A program made the position numbers and the translations under genes. 64,000 nucleotides of DNA from Bacteroidetes bacterium GWF2_38_335 (GTDB lineage Bacteria; Bacteroidota; Bacteroidia; Bacteroidales; GWF2-38-335). Of the stretch, positions 1 to 9,279 are shown piece after piece. Where the stretch lies: positions 124,001 through 188,000 of the forward strand of contig MEOH01000011.1 in assembly GCA_001769535.1 (NCBI GenBank), written 5' to 3'. The notes beneath the pieces are model-generated. The model saw nothing but the letters and a program-made list of their open reading frames with translations. It was not told where the DNA came from and did not search any database. Position 1 is the stretch's first letter, and each line of letters begins with the position of its first letter.

Positions 1-1
1 C

Positions 2-3000
2 GGGTATAATACAGCAGGAACAGCAAATATCGGTTTTCAGTATGATAATAATATATTCAGCTTAGAAGGGGATAAAGTCGAAAAATCCGGACGTTTGGCA
101 ATGACTCTGGGCAGTATGGAACTTGACTTATCGGCCAATGCAACTGAAAAATCAGCATCCCTGCTTTTCAATTATCCCGGAATTGGCATTGATATTTCCG
201 GCAAAAAAGATGTTGGTGGCGCCTTTCATCTAGCTACCACTGATTTTAATGTAGATGTGGAATGTGATCTCCCCTCAAAAACAGGATCACTGGGTTTTTC
301 TTTCGATGGAGGCAATAAAGCTTTTCACGCCGGACTTGATGGCGGGTCACAGGGTTCACTGAGTTTCAAGAACGGGTCACAGGAGTTTGGAATATCAGGA
401 AATGCTGATGGTTCGGCTGGCAGTGTAAGCTATAAAGACGGAACAAATGAGTTTTCTGTTGCTGCTGACCGTATTGCACGAACAGGATCACTCACTTTAA
501 TGTTAGGCGGAAACGGCATCTCTTCAGCACTCACACCCGATTCGGCCTTTGTTAATTTCAACTATAACAATTATTTATTCAGCGCCGGAGCATCATCTGC
601 CGGAACAGGTGGATTGAATTACAGTGATGGCAGCAATTCCTTTGGAATCTATGGAAACCCCTCACAAAAAAGAGGTTCCTTTGACCTGCAATGGAGTGGC
701 AACCAGGTGGCCCTGTCAACCGATATACCAAACAACGAACATTCCATCAAAGTGGATGTAGGTGAGTTTTTACTTGATGGGAAAATAAGCAATGAATCTG
801 ATGAGCTTTCTGTTGGATACCAGAATTACCTCGTAAAGCTTGCTAAAACACAGAGCAGCGCAGGCTCTGGCGGGGCAGCCGGCAGCGTTTCCTATGCCGA
901 TGGCACAAATAATATTGCCCTCAATGCTGATCCCGATGCCAATTCCGGTTCTTTGGTTATTGACCTGAATGGTAATGGAGTTAACTCTTCCGTAAACAAT
1001 GACACTGCTTTTTTGAATTTAAACTATGAGGGATATGCTTTTTCAACCGGAGTTTCGGCCGAAGGATCAGGAGCAGTCAAGTTTTCCGGTCCGGGTAATT
1101 CATTCAGCTTAAGCGGAAACCCAAGTCAGCAAAAAGGTGCCGTTGATCTTACCTTTGGCAGTAATCACATTGCCGTTAGTACTGATATTCCCGATCAGCA
1201 ACATTCCATAAATGTTGAATCTTCAGGTGTTACATTCAGTGCATCAACTTCCCCTACAGATAAGTCAATTGATGCAAGCTATAATGGCTATGCGGTTCAT
1301 GCAAGCAAAAAATCGGACGATTATCTGGTGGGGCTCACAATGGATGGAAAATCCATTGAAGGTGGTATAGAAAGCGGTGTTCCTCATGTGGCTTATTCCG
1401 ACGAAAACCTTGAAGTAAGCATCAGCACCGAAAAGATCATTCTTTCAGCCGGTGGAAATACCATGAATGTAACCGCAGATGGTATTACAGTGAATGGCTC
1501 ATCAGTCGAAGAGTTTTTAAGCACCGTCAATGCCAGTTTCACCGTAGCTGTTGGATCGGTTAACACAACCGTTGAACTTAATTCGGGTGTATATTCAGTC
1601 CTCTTTGCAAGCAATGGAAACAGTTTCAGGATTACAACCTCGGATTTTTCAAACGGTTCGCTGCTGCTGACAGTTAACGGTAACAACATCGGACTGACCC
1701 GTGAAAGCGGAAAATATACCCTGACAGTAAACGATATTGAGGCCAGTTATGAGCCCGGAATAATATCACTTAAAAAGGGATCAGAAAGACAGCTCATGCT
1801 CAATGGCGATGTCCTGAGCGTGGCTTACGACGGATATAATATGTCAGTTTCTCCATCTGAATTCAATTATTCTGATGGTCAGAATACAGCTAAGCTTTCC
1901 TCTGAAGGACTGGCGCTTGCCAAAGATGACAAAGAGCTTTTCGTCGGACCTGAAAAGTTCGGACTGAAACTGGGAACAGGAAAAAGTCTGGATCTCACAA
2001 AATCATCAATAGAGGTAAACTATGATAATTTTGCAGCCGAATACACTGTTGGTGAAAAAGTTTCTGCCTCATACGATGCCTATTCATTTGAATACGAAGC
2101 CGGTAAACTTACACTTAAAAGTGGCGAAGCCCGTAAACTCGAAATCAGCAACAGTGCACTGGGAGTCACTTTTGACGGATATATCTTCAATGCCGGCTCA
2201 AACGGATTTTCATATACCGACGGAACCAACACTGCAGCTATTCTTGACACCGGACTGTATGTTGCACGCGGCGCTAACAGTCTGTTTGTTGGCGAAAGCG
2301 GTTTTGGATTAAAAATTGGTGATACCAAACATGTTTACATCACAGGAAACTCACTTGATGTAAAATACGATAACTACGAGGCCTCCTTCAGCAGTTCCAA
2401 TGCACTTTCATTTACCGACGGGGTGCGCAGCTTTGCGCTTTCTACATCCGGACTGGAAATGAACGATGGTGATAAACATATTGCAGTCATTGATCAGGGA
2501 GGATATCCGGCTATTGAGCTTTCAAAGGGCGCAGACCTTTTCCAGTTAAGCCGTTCGGGTTTTGCAATTGAATATGGCGGAAAACGTTATGCTGTGAACG
2601 AAGAGGAATTCCTCAGAGTTGAAATTGACAACCAGCGACATATTGAGGTAATGAATAACGGGGCAAAATATGTTGACGGTGAGTATGAATTCATTCTTGG
2701 CGGAGATGAAAATCTTGTAGAACTAAAAAATGCTTCATACAGCATTGCCCTGTCGCAGGATGAAAAACTGGTGTTGAAGGGCGGAGTTTATACAGCTTCA
2801 CTCAGCAGGGATCTGACAGTTGAATTCAGTGATGGTGTAAGGGAAATAGCTTTATTCAAGGATTCGCATTATCTTTCATATGCCCAGGATGGTTACACTT
2901 TTGGAATTCGCGGTGCTAATGGCAGCTTGCCCGGAATAGATTTCTCCAATGGCGATTATACTTTCTTTGTTGAAGGACAGAGGAACAGTGATGTGACAAT

Positions 3001-3835
3001 CGGTGTTTCCAACTCACAATTCGGAACCATGAGTGCCTCAGTCAACAGCAAGATGGAAATAAGAACTACTCTGGCAACCGGACCCGAAAGCATTTACGGT
3101 TTTGCAGTTAAAAACGGAAATATTCAGCTGATTAATGGCACTGATACCGAACCGGTAGTAGAAAATCTGGAAGGTGCACCAACCATTCCTGCACAGGATG
3201 GCCCTGTGCATCTCACCAACAGCATTTCTGATGAAGCCGGCGGAAGCATCAAAGGTGAAGCTACGGTTTATTTTGATAGCCGCAATTCACGTTTCATGAT
3301 GACTGCAGCAGTTGCCGGCAACAATCCGGTTTGTATTAACGGTGCAATGGCTATGGATGTGTCGCCCGGCTCTTTTAACCTTGATATTGGTACCGAAACG
3401 CAGAGAGTTGAAGTGTATCCCACATGCAGCGGATTTGGCGGTGGCGGATGGTTGGGAATTCATAACACAAATGTAAATGTTGGTGTTTTTGCCGGATGGC
3501 GTGCAAGCGCATCTGTTTCAATTGGCAGCGATGCAGTGGGAGCCAGTCTGAGTGCTACTGCAAATGCCGAGTTGGGGGTGCGGGCAAATCTGGACCTTGA
3601 TCCGTTTAAAATTAACAATGCAGGAGTTTGGGTTGATATATATGCCGGTATTTATGCAAGATATTGGGCTGTGGGGGTATCAGGTTCACTCACAATTGCC
3701 GAGATCAGATTACATGGCGATTTGATGCTGTATTTCGCTGATAAAACACGTGTTGAGGGAAATCTCAACGGAAGTATTTGCATCCTGGATATTATTTCAG
3801 CAAGTTTTGATATGTCGTTTAGTTCTACTATTTAA
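2..3835 (+). CDS. Giant repetitive surface protein, 5' end outside window
   Basis: The reading frame is open from base 2, so the gene starts left of the window; the first internal ATG at 95 is probably not the start. At least 1277 residues are visible. Most of the protein is built from degenerate beta-rich repeats with recurring phrases such as YxDGxNxFSL, GNPSQxxGSxDL and STDIPxxxHSI, spaced about 30-100 residues apart. The last 170 residues differ: a Gly/Ala-rich stretch with alternating hydrophobic residues, ending SFDMSFSSTI, resembling a beta-sheet terminal domain. No enzyme motif and no T9SS sorting domain is seen. It lies 5 nt before the FN3 gene and looks like the first visible member of a long operon of exported proteins. 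Function is not recognised; a structural surface or secreted scaffold role is inferred from composition and neighbours. Confidence 0.85.
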   Translation, partial: GYNTAGTANIGFQYDNNIFSLEGDKVEKSGRLAMTLGSMELDLSANATEKSASLLFNYPGIGIDISGKKDVGGAFHLATTDFNVDVECDLPSKTGSLGFSFDGGNKAFHAGLDGGSQGSLSFKNGSQEFGISGNADGSAGSVSYKDGTNEFSVAADRIARTGSLTLMLGGNGISSALTPDSAFVNFNYNNYLFSAGASSAGTGGLNYSDGSNSFGIYGNPSQKRGSFDLQWSGNQVALSTDIPNNEHSIKVDVGEFLLDGKISNESDELSVGYQNYLVKLAKTQSSAGSGGAAGSVSYADGTNNIALNADPDANSGSLVIDLNGNGVNSSVNNDTAFLNLNYEGYAFSTGVSAEGSGAVKFSGPGNSFSLSGNPSQQKGAVDLTFGSNHIAVSTDIPDQQHSINVESSGVTFSASTSPTDKSIDASYNGYAVHASKKSDDYLVGLTMDGKSIEGGIESGVPHVAYSDENLEVSISTEKIILSAGGNTMNVTADGITVNGSSVEEFLSTVNASFTVAVGSVNTTVELNSGVYSVLFASNGNSFRITTSDFSNGSLLLTVNGNNIGLTRESGKYTLTVNDIEASYEPGIISLKKGSERQLMLNGDVLSVAYDGYNMSVSPSEFNYSDGQNTAKLSSEGLALAKDDKELFVGPEKFGLKLGTGKSLDLTKSSIEVNYDNFAAEYTVGEKVSASYDAYSFEYEAGKLTLKSGEARKLEISNSALGVTFDGYIFNAGSNGFSYTDGTNTAAILDTGLYVARGANSLFVGESGFGLKIGDTKHVYITGNSLDVKYDNYEASFSSSNALSFTDGVRSFALSTSGLEMNDGDKHIAVIDQGGYPAIELSKGADLFQLSRSGFAIEYGGKRYAVNEEEFLRVEIDNQRHIEVMNNGAKYVDGEYEFILGGDENLVELKNASYSIALSQDEKLVLKGGVYTASLSRDLTVEFSDGVREIALFKDSHYLSYAQDGYTFGIRGANGSLPGIDFSNGDYTFFVEGQRNSDVTIGVSNSQFGTMSASVNSKMEIRTTLATGPESIYGFAVKNGNIQLINGTDTEPVVENLEGAPTIPAQDGPVHLTNSISDEAGGSIKGEATVYFDSRNSRFMMTAAVAGNNPVCINGAMAMDVSPGSFNLDIGTETQRVEVYPTCSGFGGGGWLGIHNTNVNVGVFAGWRASASVSIGSDAVGASLSATANAELGVRANLDLDPFKINNAGVWVDIYAGIYARYWAVGVSGSLTIAEIRLHGDLMLYFADKTRVEGNLNGSICILDIISASFDMSFSSTI

Positions 3836-3840
3836 TTGAT

Positions 3841-5844
3841 ATGAAAAGGGTTATTTTATTTATAATGATTGTTGTTCCGTTGATTCTGAATGCCCAGCAG
3901 GATAAACTTGCTGAGGTTTTTTGTGCGGTGGATAACAGTGTTCAGAATGCCATCAGAATAAAATGGTTATATAAGACTGTATATCATCCGGGTGGATTCG
4001 ATATTTATCGTCAGGAAAAAGGAGGCTCTGAATGGGTAAAACTCAACAGTGATGCAATTAAACCAACAAAAGTCCTGCCTGCTTCAAATAATCTTGATAA
4101 AGAAGCAAAGGATCTGCATAAAGCAATGGTTGAGTCAAGTTTTGAAGAGTTCAGCACCAGCATCATTCGTGCATTTGTCCTGATCAAGGCCATTTATGAA
4201 AATGAACTGGCGGATTTTATTGGTGTGAGTTTTCTTGATAAAGCAGCACAAAATAATAGGGAATATCAGTATAAAGTATGTCTTGCCGGCAGTACTGAAC
4301 CGTTGGGCATAAGTAAACCATTTGTTTTTGAGGAATTCAGTCTTCCCGGGTGCCCTGAGGGTGTTAAGCTGATCAGGTCAAAAAAACGGGTTGATATCTC
4401 ATGGAAGCCCGATATTTACAGATATTATGCAGTTGATGTTTACCGTCGGTCGGATATTGATACCAGTCTGGTAAAACTAACCAAAGTTCCCCGTGCCATT
4501 CAAAAAGAGCAGGCAGATAAATATTCTGAAAATTCTGTTTTTTATCAGGATACAGCCATAGATTATAATGCAAATTATTATTACCGGTTCAAAGCTATTG
4601 ATTATTTTGGCCAGTCATCAGGCCTCTCATCTGAATTCAGCGCTCCGGCTGCCGATTTTATCCCGCCTGCCCAGCCATTTTCAGTTACCCCTACATCTTC
4701 CTCATTAAATTTATTGGTGCGCCTCGATTGGAAGGTAATCGATGAAAAAGATCTTGCAGGCGTAAATATTTATTGGAGCAATTCGCCCGATAAAAAATAT
4801 GAGAAGGTAAATAAAGAGCTGATTCCGAAAACAACCCTTACTTATAATCACACAAGCGTGCCAGTCGGAAGTAATTATTACTGGGTTGCAACAGTTGACC
4901 TTGCAGGAAACGAAAGTGTAAGTCCGCCCGTTTTTACCGAAATCCGCGATGTTACTCCGCCCGCTAAACCAACCGGATTGGAGTCCGAGGCAGGAGAGGG
5001 GTTCATAAATTTAAAATGGAAAGCAAACAGCGAACCTGATCTAAAAGGTTACCACGTGCAGCGTTCCCTTAAAATAAAAAGTGACATTGGAAGCAGTTAT
5101 ATTAATGTTACAAAAGAACCCATCGTACAGACAAATTATTCTGAAAAACTGCCAAAAAATGTCCGTAATGAGTTTGTTTACCGGGTTGTGGCTATTGATA
5201 CCAATTTTAACCGCAGCATTCCATCAGATAACACATTGGCAAAAATGCCTGATGTAACCCCGCCATTGCAACCGGTAATAAAAAGCGCTTCCGCCGATAC
5301 AGCAAACGCCAAAGTTTCATGGCTTGCAAATGCCGATGCTGACCTTGCCGGATACAACCTTTTCAGGACACTCTCAGGCGATACTTTGACAATGGCAAAG
5401 GTGAATTTCAACCTCATTCCATCAGACATGTCAACCTATACCGACCGTGATATAAAGCCCGGAAGCGAATATGACTATTATCTGGTGGCTGTTGACAGTA
5501 GTGGGAATAGTTCAGAAAAATCCCAGGGTTTTGGCTGCAAAACACCTGAAAAAAAGATCACAGGTACGGTAAAGATAGATTCAAAAAACTTCAATGTTAA
5601 GAAAGGTTTGCTCAAGCTTGAATGGACTGCACGACTTAACGAAGATGTAAAGGGATATGTGGTTTATATGCAGGTTAAACCCGATTTGCCATTTAAGCCT
5701 GTAACAGGCATGCTGACAGATAATTATGCTGATATTTCAGTAAATGACAATGTTAACGGACTGTTTTATATTAAATGTTATACAGTGAACGGAAAAATAG
5801 TTCAATCTGAGACTTTTGGGATTCAGAATGAAAAAAAGGAATAA
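3841..5844 (+). CDS. Secreted fibronectin type III repeat protein
   Basis: The protein has 667 residues. It starts with a clear signal peptide (MKRVILFIMIVVPLILNAQQ), cleavage expected near A-Q. From about residue 170 there are roughly five FN3-like modules, each with the DxTPPxxP linker (PPAQP, PPAKP, PPLQP), a W-x-x-x-x-E/A-D-L-x-G-Y/V strand, and Y-Y-Y-x-V-x-A-x-D strands near the end. No catalytic motif and no T9SS sorting domain is visible, so it may stay in the periplasm or be held by the operon's PorP/SprF protein. It sits 5 nt after the giant repeat protein and 6 nt before the first collar protein, which implies co-transcription. A binding or spacer role in a surface complex is an inference. 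Confidence 0.85.
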   Translation: MKRVILFIMIVVPLILNAQQDKLAEVFCAVDNSVQNAIRIKWLYKTVYHPGGFDIYRQEKGGSEWVKLNSDAIKPTKVLPASNNLDKEAKDLHKAMVESSFEEFSTSIIRAFVLIKAIYENELADFIGVSFLDKAAQNNREYQYKVCLAGSTEPLGISKPFVFEEFSLPGCPEGVKLIRSKKRVDISWKPDIYRYYAVDVYRRSDIDTSLVKLTKVPRAIQKEQADKYSENSVFYQDTAIDYNANYYYRFKAIDYFGQSSGLSSEFSAPAADFIPPAQPFSVTPTSSSLNLLVRLDWKVIDEKDLAGVNIYWSNSPDKKYEKVNKELIPKTTLTYNHTSVPVGSNYYWVATVDLAGNESVSPPVFTEIRDVTPPAKPTGLESEAGEGFINLKWKANSEPDLKGYHVQRSLKIKSDIGSSYINVTKEPIVQTNYSEKLPKNVRNEFVYRVVAIDTNFNRSIPSDNTLAKMPDVTPPLQPVIKSASADTANAKVSWLANADADLAGYNLFRTLSGDTLTMAKVNFNLIPSDMSTYTDRDIKPGSEYDYYLVAVDSSGNSSEKSQGFGCKTPEKKITGTVKIDSKNFNVKKGLLKLEWTARLNEDVKGYVVYMQVKPDLPFKPVTGMLTDNYADISVNDNVNGLFYIKCYTVNGKIVQSETFGIQNEKKE

Positions 5845-5850
5845 AAACCA

Positions 5851-6972
5851 ATGGTTATGAGAAGATCATTTTTAGCGATTATCGCAATGATGACAATAAG
5901 CCTGAGTATTTCAGCACAGGTGGGAATTGGTCAGACGCCAAAACCGGGGAGTATCCTCGATTTGACGAATGTTAATAACAAATATCTGGTGTTGCCGGTT
6001 TCAATTTCGGAGCCAACGCCGATTATAATGACAGACTCTGCTGCTGTTTTATACTATAATGGGAATGTTTATGTGAAAACGTCAACCGGAATTAAGGTTT
6101 ATACACCGTGGGACTGGGATGGAGACAATTCCCATCCGATTTCATCACCCGCTGGTGCACCGGTCGGGATTGGAGCAACACCCGGAATAGGAGATCCCTT
6201 CCGGCTTTTGGTTGCCGATGCTCCGGCCGAAGTGACCCCCATAGGAAGCAATGCATCAATAATTGTCGGAAATCCCAATTCGTATCACCTTGCCATAGAC
6301 AACAACGAAATCATGGCGAAAAAAGATGCTACAACCGCTGAAGTGTTGAAATTACAGGAAGAAGAAGGTACTGTTGAAATCAGAACCGGTGCAGCCACAA
6401 CAACCAATACTGTTCTCAATGTTAATGGAAGTGTTAATTCAGTTGGCAAAGTGAGGGAAAACGGCAATGATCTATTACCAGCCGGCTCAATTATCATGTG
6501 GAACGGAACAACACCTCCCGCCGGCTGGGTTTTGTGCGACGGTCAACGGTACAATTCCTCAGGAGTGGTAGTCCCGTCAGGAGGAATCCTCACCCCAAAC
6601 CTCAAAGAGCGATTTATTGTCGGTTATGGAAACAATGCGGCTTTGCCTGGCGGACCGTATAATTCAGTTGGGCTGACAGGTGGTAAAGACTCTGTAACAT
6701 TAACAACCGGACAGATGCCAAACCATAATCATCCAATTACAACAGATGGCAGTCACACACACAGTTTAGAAGCAAGTTCAAGTGAAGGAGGAGACGGAGA
6801 TGCAACTATCCTTACTGATGACGGAATAGGTTCTTATTACGGTTGGATTATTGGGGATGATCGTATTGGTTATGCCGGATCACACACCCATACATTAACA
6901 GCCACTGGTGGCGGCCATGCTCATGAAAATCTTCCACCGTATTATGTTTTGGCGTTTATTATGAAATTATAG
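5851..6972 (+). CDS. Secreted phage-tail-collar (microcystin-dependent-type) protein 1
   Basis: The protein has 373 residues. An N-terminal signal peptide ends at SISAQ. It is followed by the VGIG-x-TPKPGSILDL module common at the mature N-terminus of Bacteroidota surface proteins. The C-terminal half matches the tail-collar fold: GSIIMWNGTTPPAGWVLCDG (near residue 212), LTPNLKERFIVGYG, LTTGQMPNHNHPI, a His-rich GSHTHS / GSHTHT stretch, and the closing PPYYVLAFIMKL typical of short tail fibres. ATG 5851 (MVMRR) is used; ATG 5857 is equally possible. This is the first of three tandem paralogues. Tail-collar domains trimerise at fibre tips in phages; here the signal peptides and T9SS-rich neighbours suggest a cell-surface fibre or tip. 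That role is inferred. Confidence 0.85.
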   Translation: MVMRRSFLAIIAMMTISLSISAQVGIGQTPKPGSILDLTNVNNKYLVLPVSISEPTPIIMTDSAAVLYYNGNVYVKTSTGIKVYTPWDWDGDNSHPISSPAGAPVGIGATPGIGDPFRLLVADAPAEVTPIGSNASIIVGNPNSYHLAIDNNEIMAKKDATTAEVLKLQEEEGTVEIRTGAATTTNTVLNVNGSVNSVGKVRENGNDLLPAGSIIMWNGTTPPAGWVLCDGQRYNSSGVVVPSGGILTPNLKERFIVGYGNNAALPGGPYNSVGLTGGKDSVTLTTGQMPNHNHPITTDGSHTHSLEASSSEGGDGDATILTDDGIGSYYGWIIGDDRIGYAGSHTHTLTATGGGHAHENLPPYYVLAFIMKL

Positions 6973-6988
6973 AATTAAAAAACTAAAT

Positions 6989-8083
6989 ATGAAAAAAGTT
7001 ATCAGCTTTTTTGTTGTATTGGCAATGATAGGTGTTTCAGTTAGTGCACAGGTTGGCATAGGTAATACCCCAAAGCCCAAAAGCATACTTGATCTGTCAA
7101 ATTCAAATGACAAGTATCTGGTAATGCCAGAAACAGCGGGGGATCCTTTTTTCCTGCTTACCGATACGGCTGCAGTTATTTATTATAAAGGAAACCTTTA
7201 CATGAAAACCGATAACGGTATTAAGGTTTTTACACCATGGAAATGGGACGGTGATTCAACCCATTTCATCTCATCCCCTACGCAGGCCACAGTAACCATC
7301 GGAATGTATCCAGATACTCCGGTACCATATAAACTTCAGGTGGCCGATGCAGGTGAAATAACTACGGCAGGGGCTAGTCCGGCTTCGATTGTTATCGGTG
7401 AAGTCAATAGTAATCCTATTTGTCCTCATGTACTGATCGGTTCGGATGAGATCATGGCTAAATCAAACGCTACAACTGCCGGAACACTTAAGTTTCAGGA
7501 AGAAAGTGGTGTGGTTGAGATCCGTAGCACTGCAACTGATGCCGGAACTTCAAATGTGCTTAAAGCATATGGAGGTATTGAAGCCAACAACGTCAATGCA
7601 ACAGGGAAAATTCAGGAAGGAGGCAATGATTTATTGCCTCAGGGCTCTATAATCATGTGGAGTGGTGCAGTGGTACCCAATGGTTGGACTCTATGCGACG
7701 GGGTTAATCATGGCTCTCTTATTGTACCTGATTTGAGGGATAAATTTATTGTAGGATCCGGAAATGGCTATGATAACGGCGATACAGGCGGGGAGGATGT
7801 CAATAATCACAATCATACCATAAATTTTAATCCGTTTTTGACTTCTGCAACAGAAGGTAATCACGGACATTCAGGAACTACTGGTGGTCCCAGCGGAACA
7901 ATGACAAGATGCTGGTGTATAGATGGACATGTTGGAGATGGTTCGCATACTCATGGATTTTCTGTTTCCGGACAAGGTGACCATCAACACACAATTAGTG
8001 TACCGGTTGCTACAACCCTGGCACCTTCTGATAACGAAAATCGACCTCCGTATTTTGCCTTAGCATTTATTATGAAACTGTAA
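6989..8083 (+). CDS. Secreted phage-tail-collar protein 2
   Basis: The protein has 364 residues, with a signal peptide ending VSVSAQ and a mature start VGIGNTPKPKSILDL. The N-terminal 170 residues are almost identical to those of protein 3, with the shared phrases LLTDTAAVIYYKGN and FTPWKWDGDSTH. The collar domain begins GSIIMWSGAVVPNGWTLCDG and continues VPDLRDKFIVGSGNGYDNGD. The His-rich loop here contains a Cys pair (TRCWCIDG), which paralogue 1 lacks. It ends ENRPPYFALAFIMKL. The gene is 16 nt after paralogue 1 and 10 nt before paralogue 3. Fold assignment is confident; the biological role (surface fibre tip, glycan or surface binding) is inference. Confidence 0.85.
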   Translation: MKKVISFFVVLAMIGVSVSAQVGIGNTPKPKSILDLSNSNDKYLVMPETAGDPFFLLTDTAAVIYYKGNLYMKTDNGIKVFTPWKWDGDSTHFISSPTQATVTIGMYPDTPVPYKLQVADAGEITTAGASPASIVIGEVNSNPICPHVLIGSDEIMAKSNATTAGTLKFQEESGVVEIRSTATDAGTSNVLKAYGGIEANNVNATGKIQEGGNDLLPQGSIIMWSGAVVPNGWTLCDGVNHGSLIVPDLRDKFIVGSGNGYDNGDTGGEDVNNHNHTINFNPFLTSATEGNHGHSGTTGGPSGTMTRCWCIDGHVGDGSHTHGFSVSGQGDHQHTISVPVATTLAPSDNENRPPYFALAFIMKL

Positions 8084-8093
8084 AACAGTATAT

Positions 8094-9227
8094 ATGAAAA
8101 AGCTTTTCGCAACTTTGATTATAATTCTTGCTGTTAATTTAATAACAATAGCACAAGTTGGTATTGGAAATACTCCAAAGCCCAAAAGCATTCTTGACTT
8201 GTCAAATTCAAATGACAAGTATCTGGTTATGCCCAAAACAACGGTTGATCCTTTTTCCCTGCTTACCGACACGGCTGCAGTAATTTATTATAAAGGCAAC
8301 ATTTATATGAAAACCGAGGATGGCATTAAGGTGTTTACTCCATGGAAATGGGACGGTGATTCAACACATGCCATCTCATCTCCCACCCAAGCCACTGTAA
8401 CCATTGGTATGTATCCTGATGTTCCGGTTCCATATAAACTCCAGGTGGCAGGAACAAGTGAAATCACTACCGCAGGAAACAGTCCGGCCTCCATTGTAGT
8501 CGGTGAAGTCAACAGCAACCCATCCTGCCCGCATGTTTTAATTGGTTCAGATGAAATTATGGCCAAATCAAATGCTACGACAGCCGGAGTGCTGAAAATT
8601 CAGGAAGAGGAAGGAACGGTTGAGATAAGAACATCTTCACCAACTACAACAAATACTGTTCTGACAGCTAATGGAAGCATTAATGCAGCTGGAAATGGTA
8701 GTATAAAAGAAAACGGATTCGATTTGGTCCCTTCAGGTACTATTGTGATGTGGTTCGGAACATGTGATATAAGTGGCTATCCTTTGATGGCTGGTGTGGC
8801 AAATACCAACTGGCATATTTGCGATGGCACTGCCGGAACACCAGACTTAAGGGAACGGTTTATTGTCGGAGCTGGAGGAGACAATCCTTTGGTTTTAGGA
8901 ACTTCCGGCTATTCACTTAATTCAACAGACGGTCTGAATACTGTTGGATTAACGATAAATGAAATGCCAACCCACGATCATCCTGCCTCAAGCTCAACCG
9001 ATGGTAATCATTCCCATTCCACAGGGAGTATCCCAAATTGTGGTGAAGGATATGTTGCTGCTTATAATGGTAATAATGAGGTTTTTGATTGGGACTGTAC
9101 CGGTGCGGTTACCAGTTCGACTGATGGAAATCACAGCCATACAATAACTGTATCTGATAATGGTTCAGGAACAGCACACGAGAATCGTCCACCTTTTTAT
9201 GCATTAATTTATATAATGAAACTTTAA
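8094..9227 (+). CDS. Secreted phage-tail-collar protein 3
   Basis: The protein has 377 residues with a signal peptide ending LITIAQ. The N-terminal module matches paralogue 2, but the middle (LKIQEEEGTVEIRTSSPTTT, ending in TVL-x-x-NGS-x-N) matches paralogue 1 better. This suggests the three genes have exchanged segments. The collar domain starts GTIVMWFG and contains NWHICDGTAGTPDLRERFIV, LTINEMPTHDHPASS, two DGNHSH repeats, and the terminal RPPFYALIYIMKL. Compared with paralogue 1 it has an insertion between the MWFG and CDG motifs with two Cys. A 52-nt gap separates it from the next gene, the widest gap in this operon, so a secondary promoter or processing site there is possible. Confidence 0.85.
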   Translation: MKKLFATLIIILAVNLITIAQVGIGNTPKPKSILDLSNSNDKYLVMPKTTVDPFSLLTDTAAVIYYKGNIYMKTEDGIKVFTPWKWDGDSTHAISSPTQATVTIGMYPDVPVPYKLQVAGTSEITTAGNSPASIVVGEVNSNPSCPHVLIGSDEIMAKSNATTAGVLKIQEEEGTVEIRTSSPTTTNTVLTANGSINAAGNGSIKENGFDLVPSGTIVMWFGTCDISGYPLMAGVANTNWHICDGTAGTPDLRERFIVGAGGDNPLVLGTSGYSLNSTDGLNTVGLTINEMPTHDHPASSSTDGNHSHSTGSIPNCGEGYVAAYNGNNEVFDWDCTGAVTSSTDGNHSHTITVSDNGSGTAHENRPPFYALIYIMKL

Positions 9228-9279
9228 AAGCGTAATCGCCCATGCTTTGCTGTTTGAATAATAATTAAAAAAACCAGAA

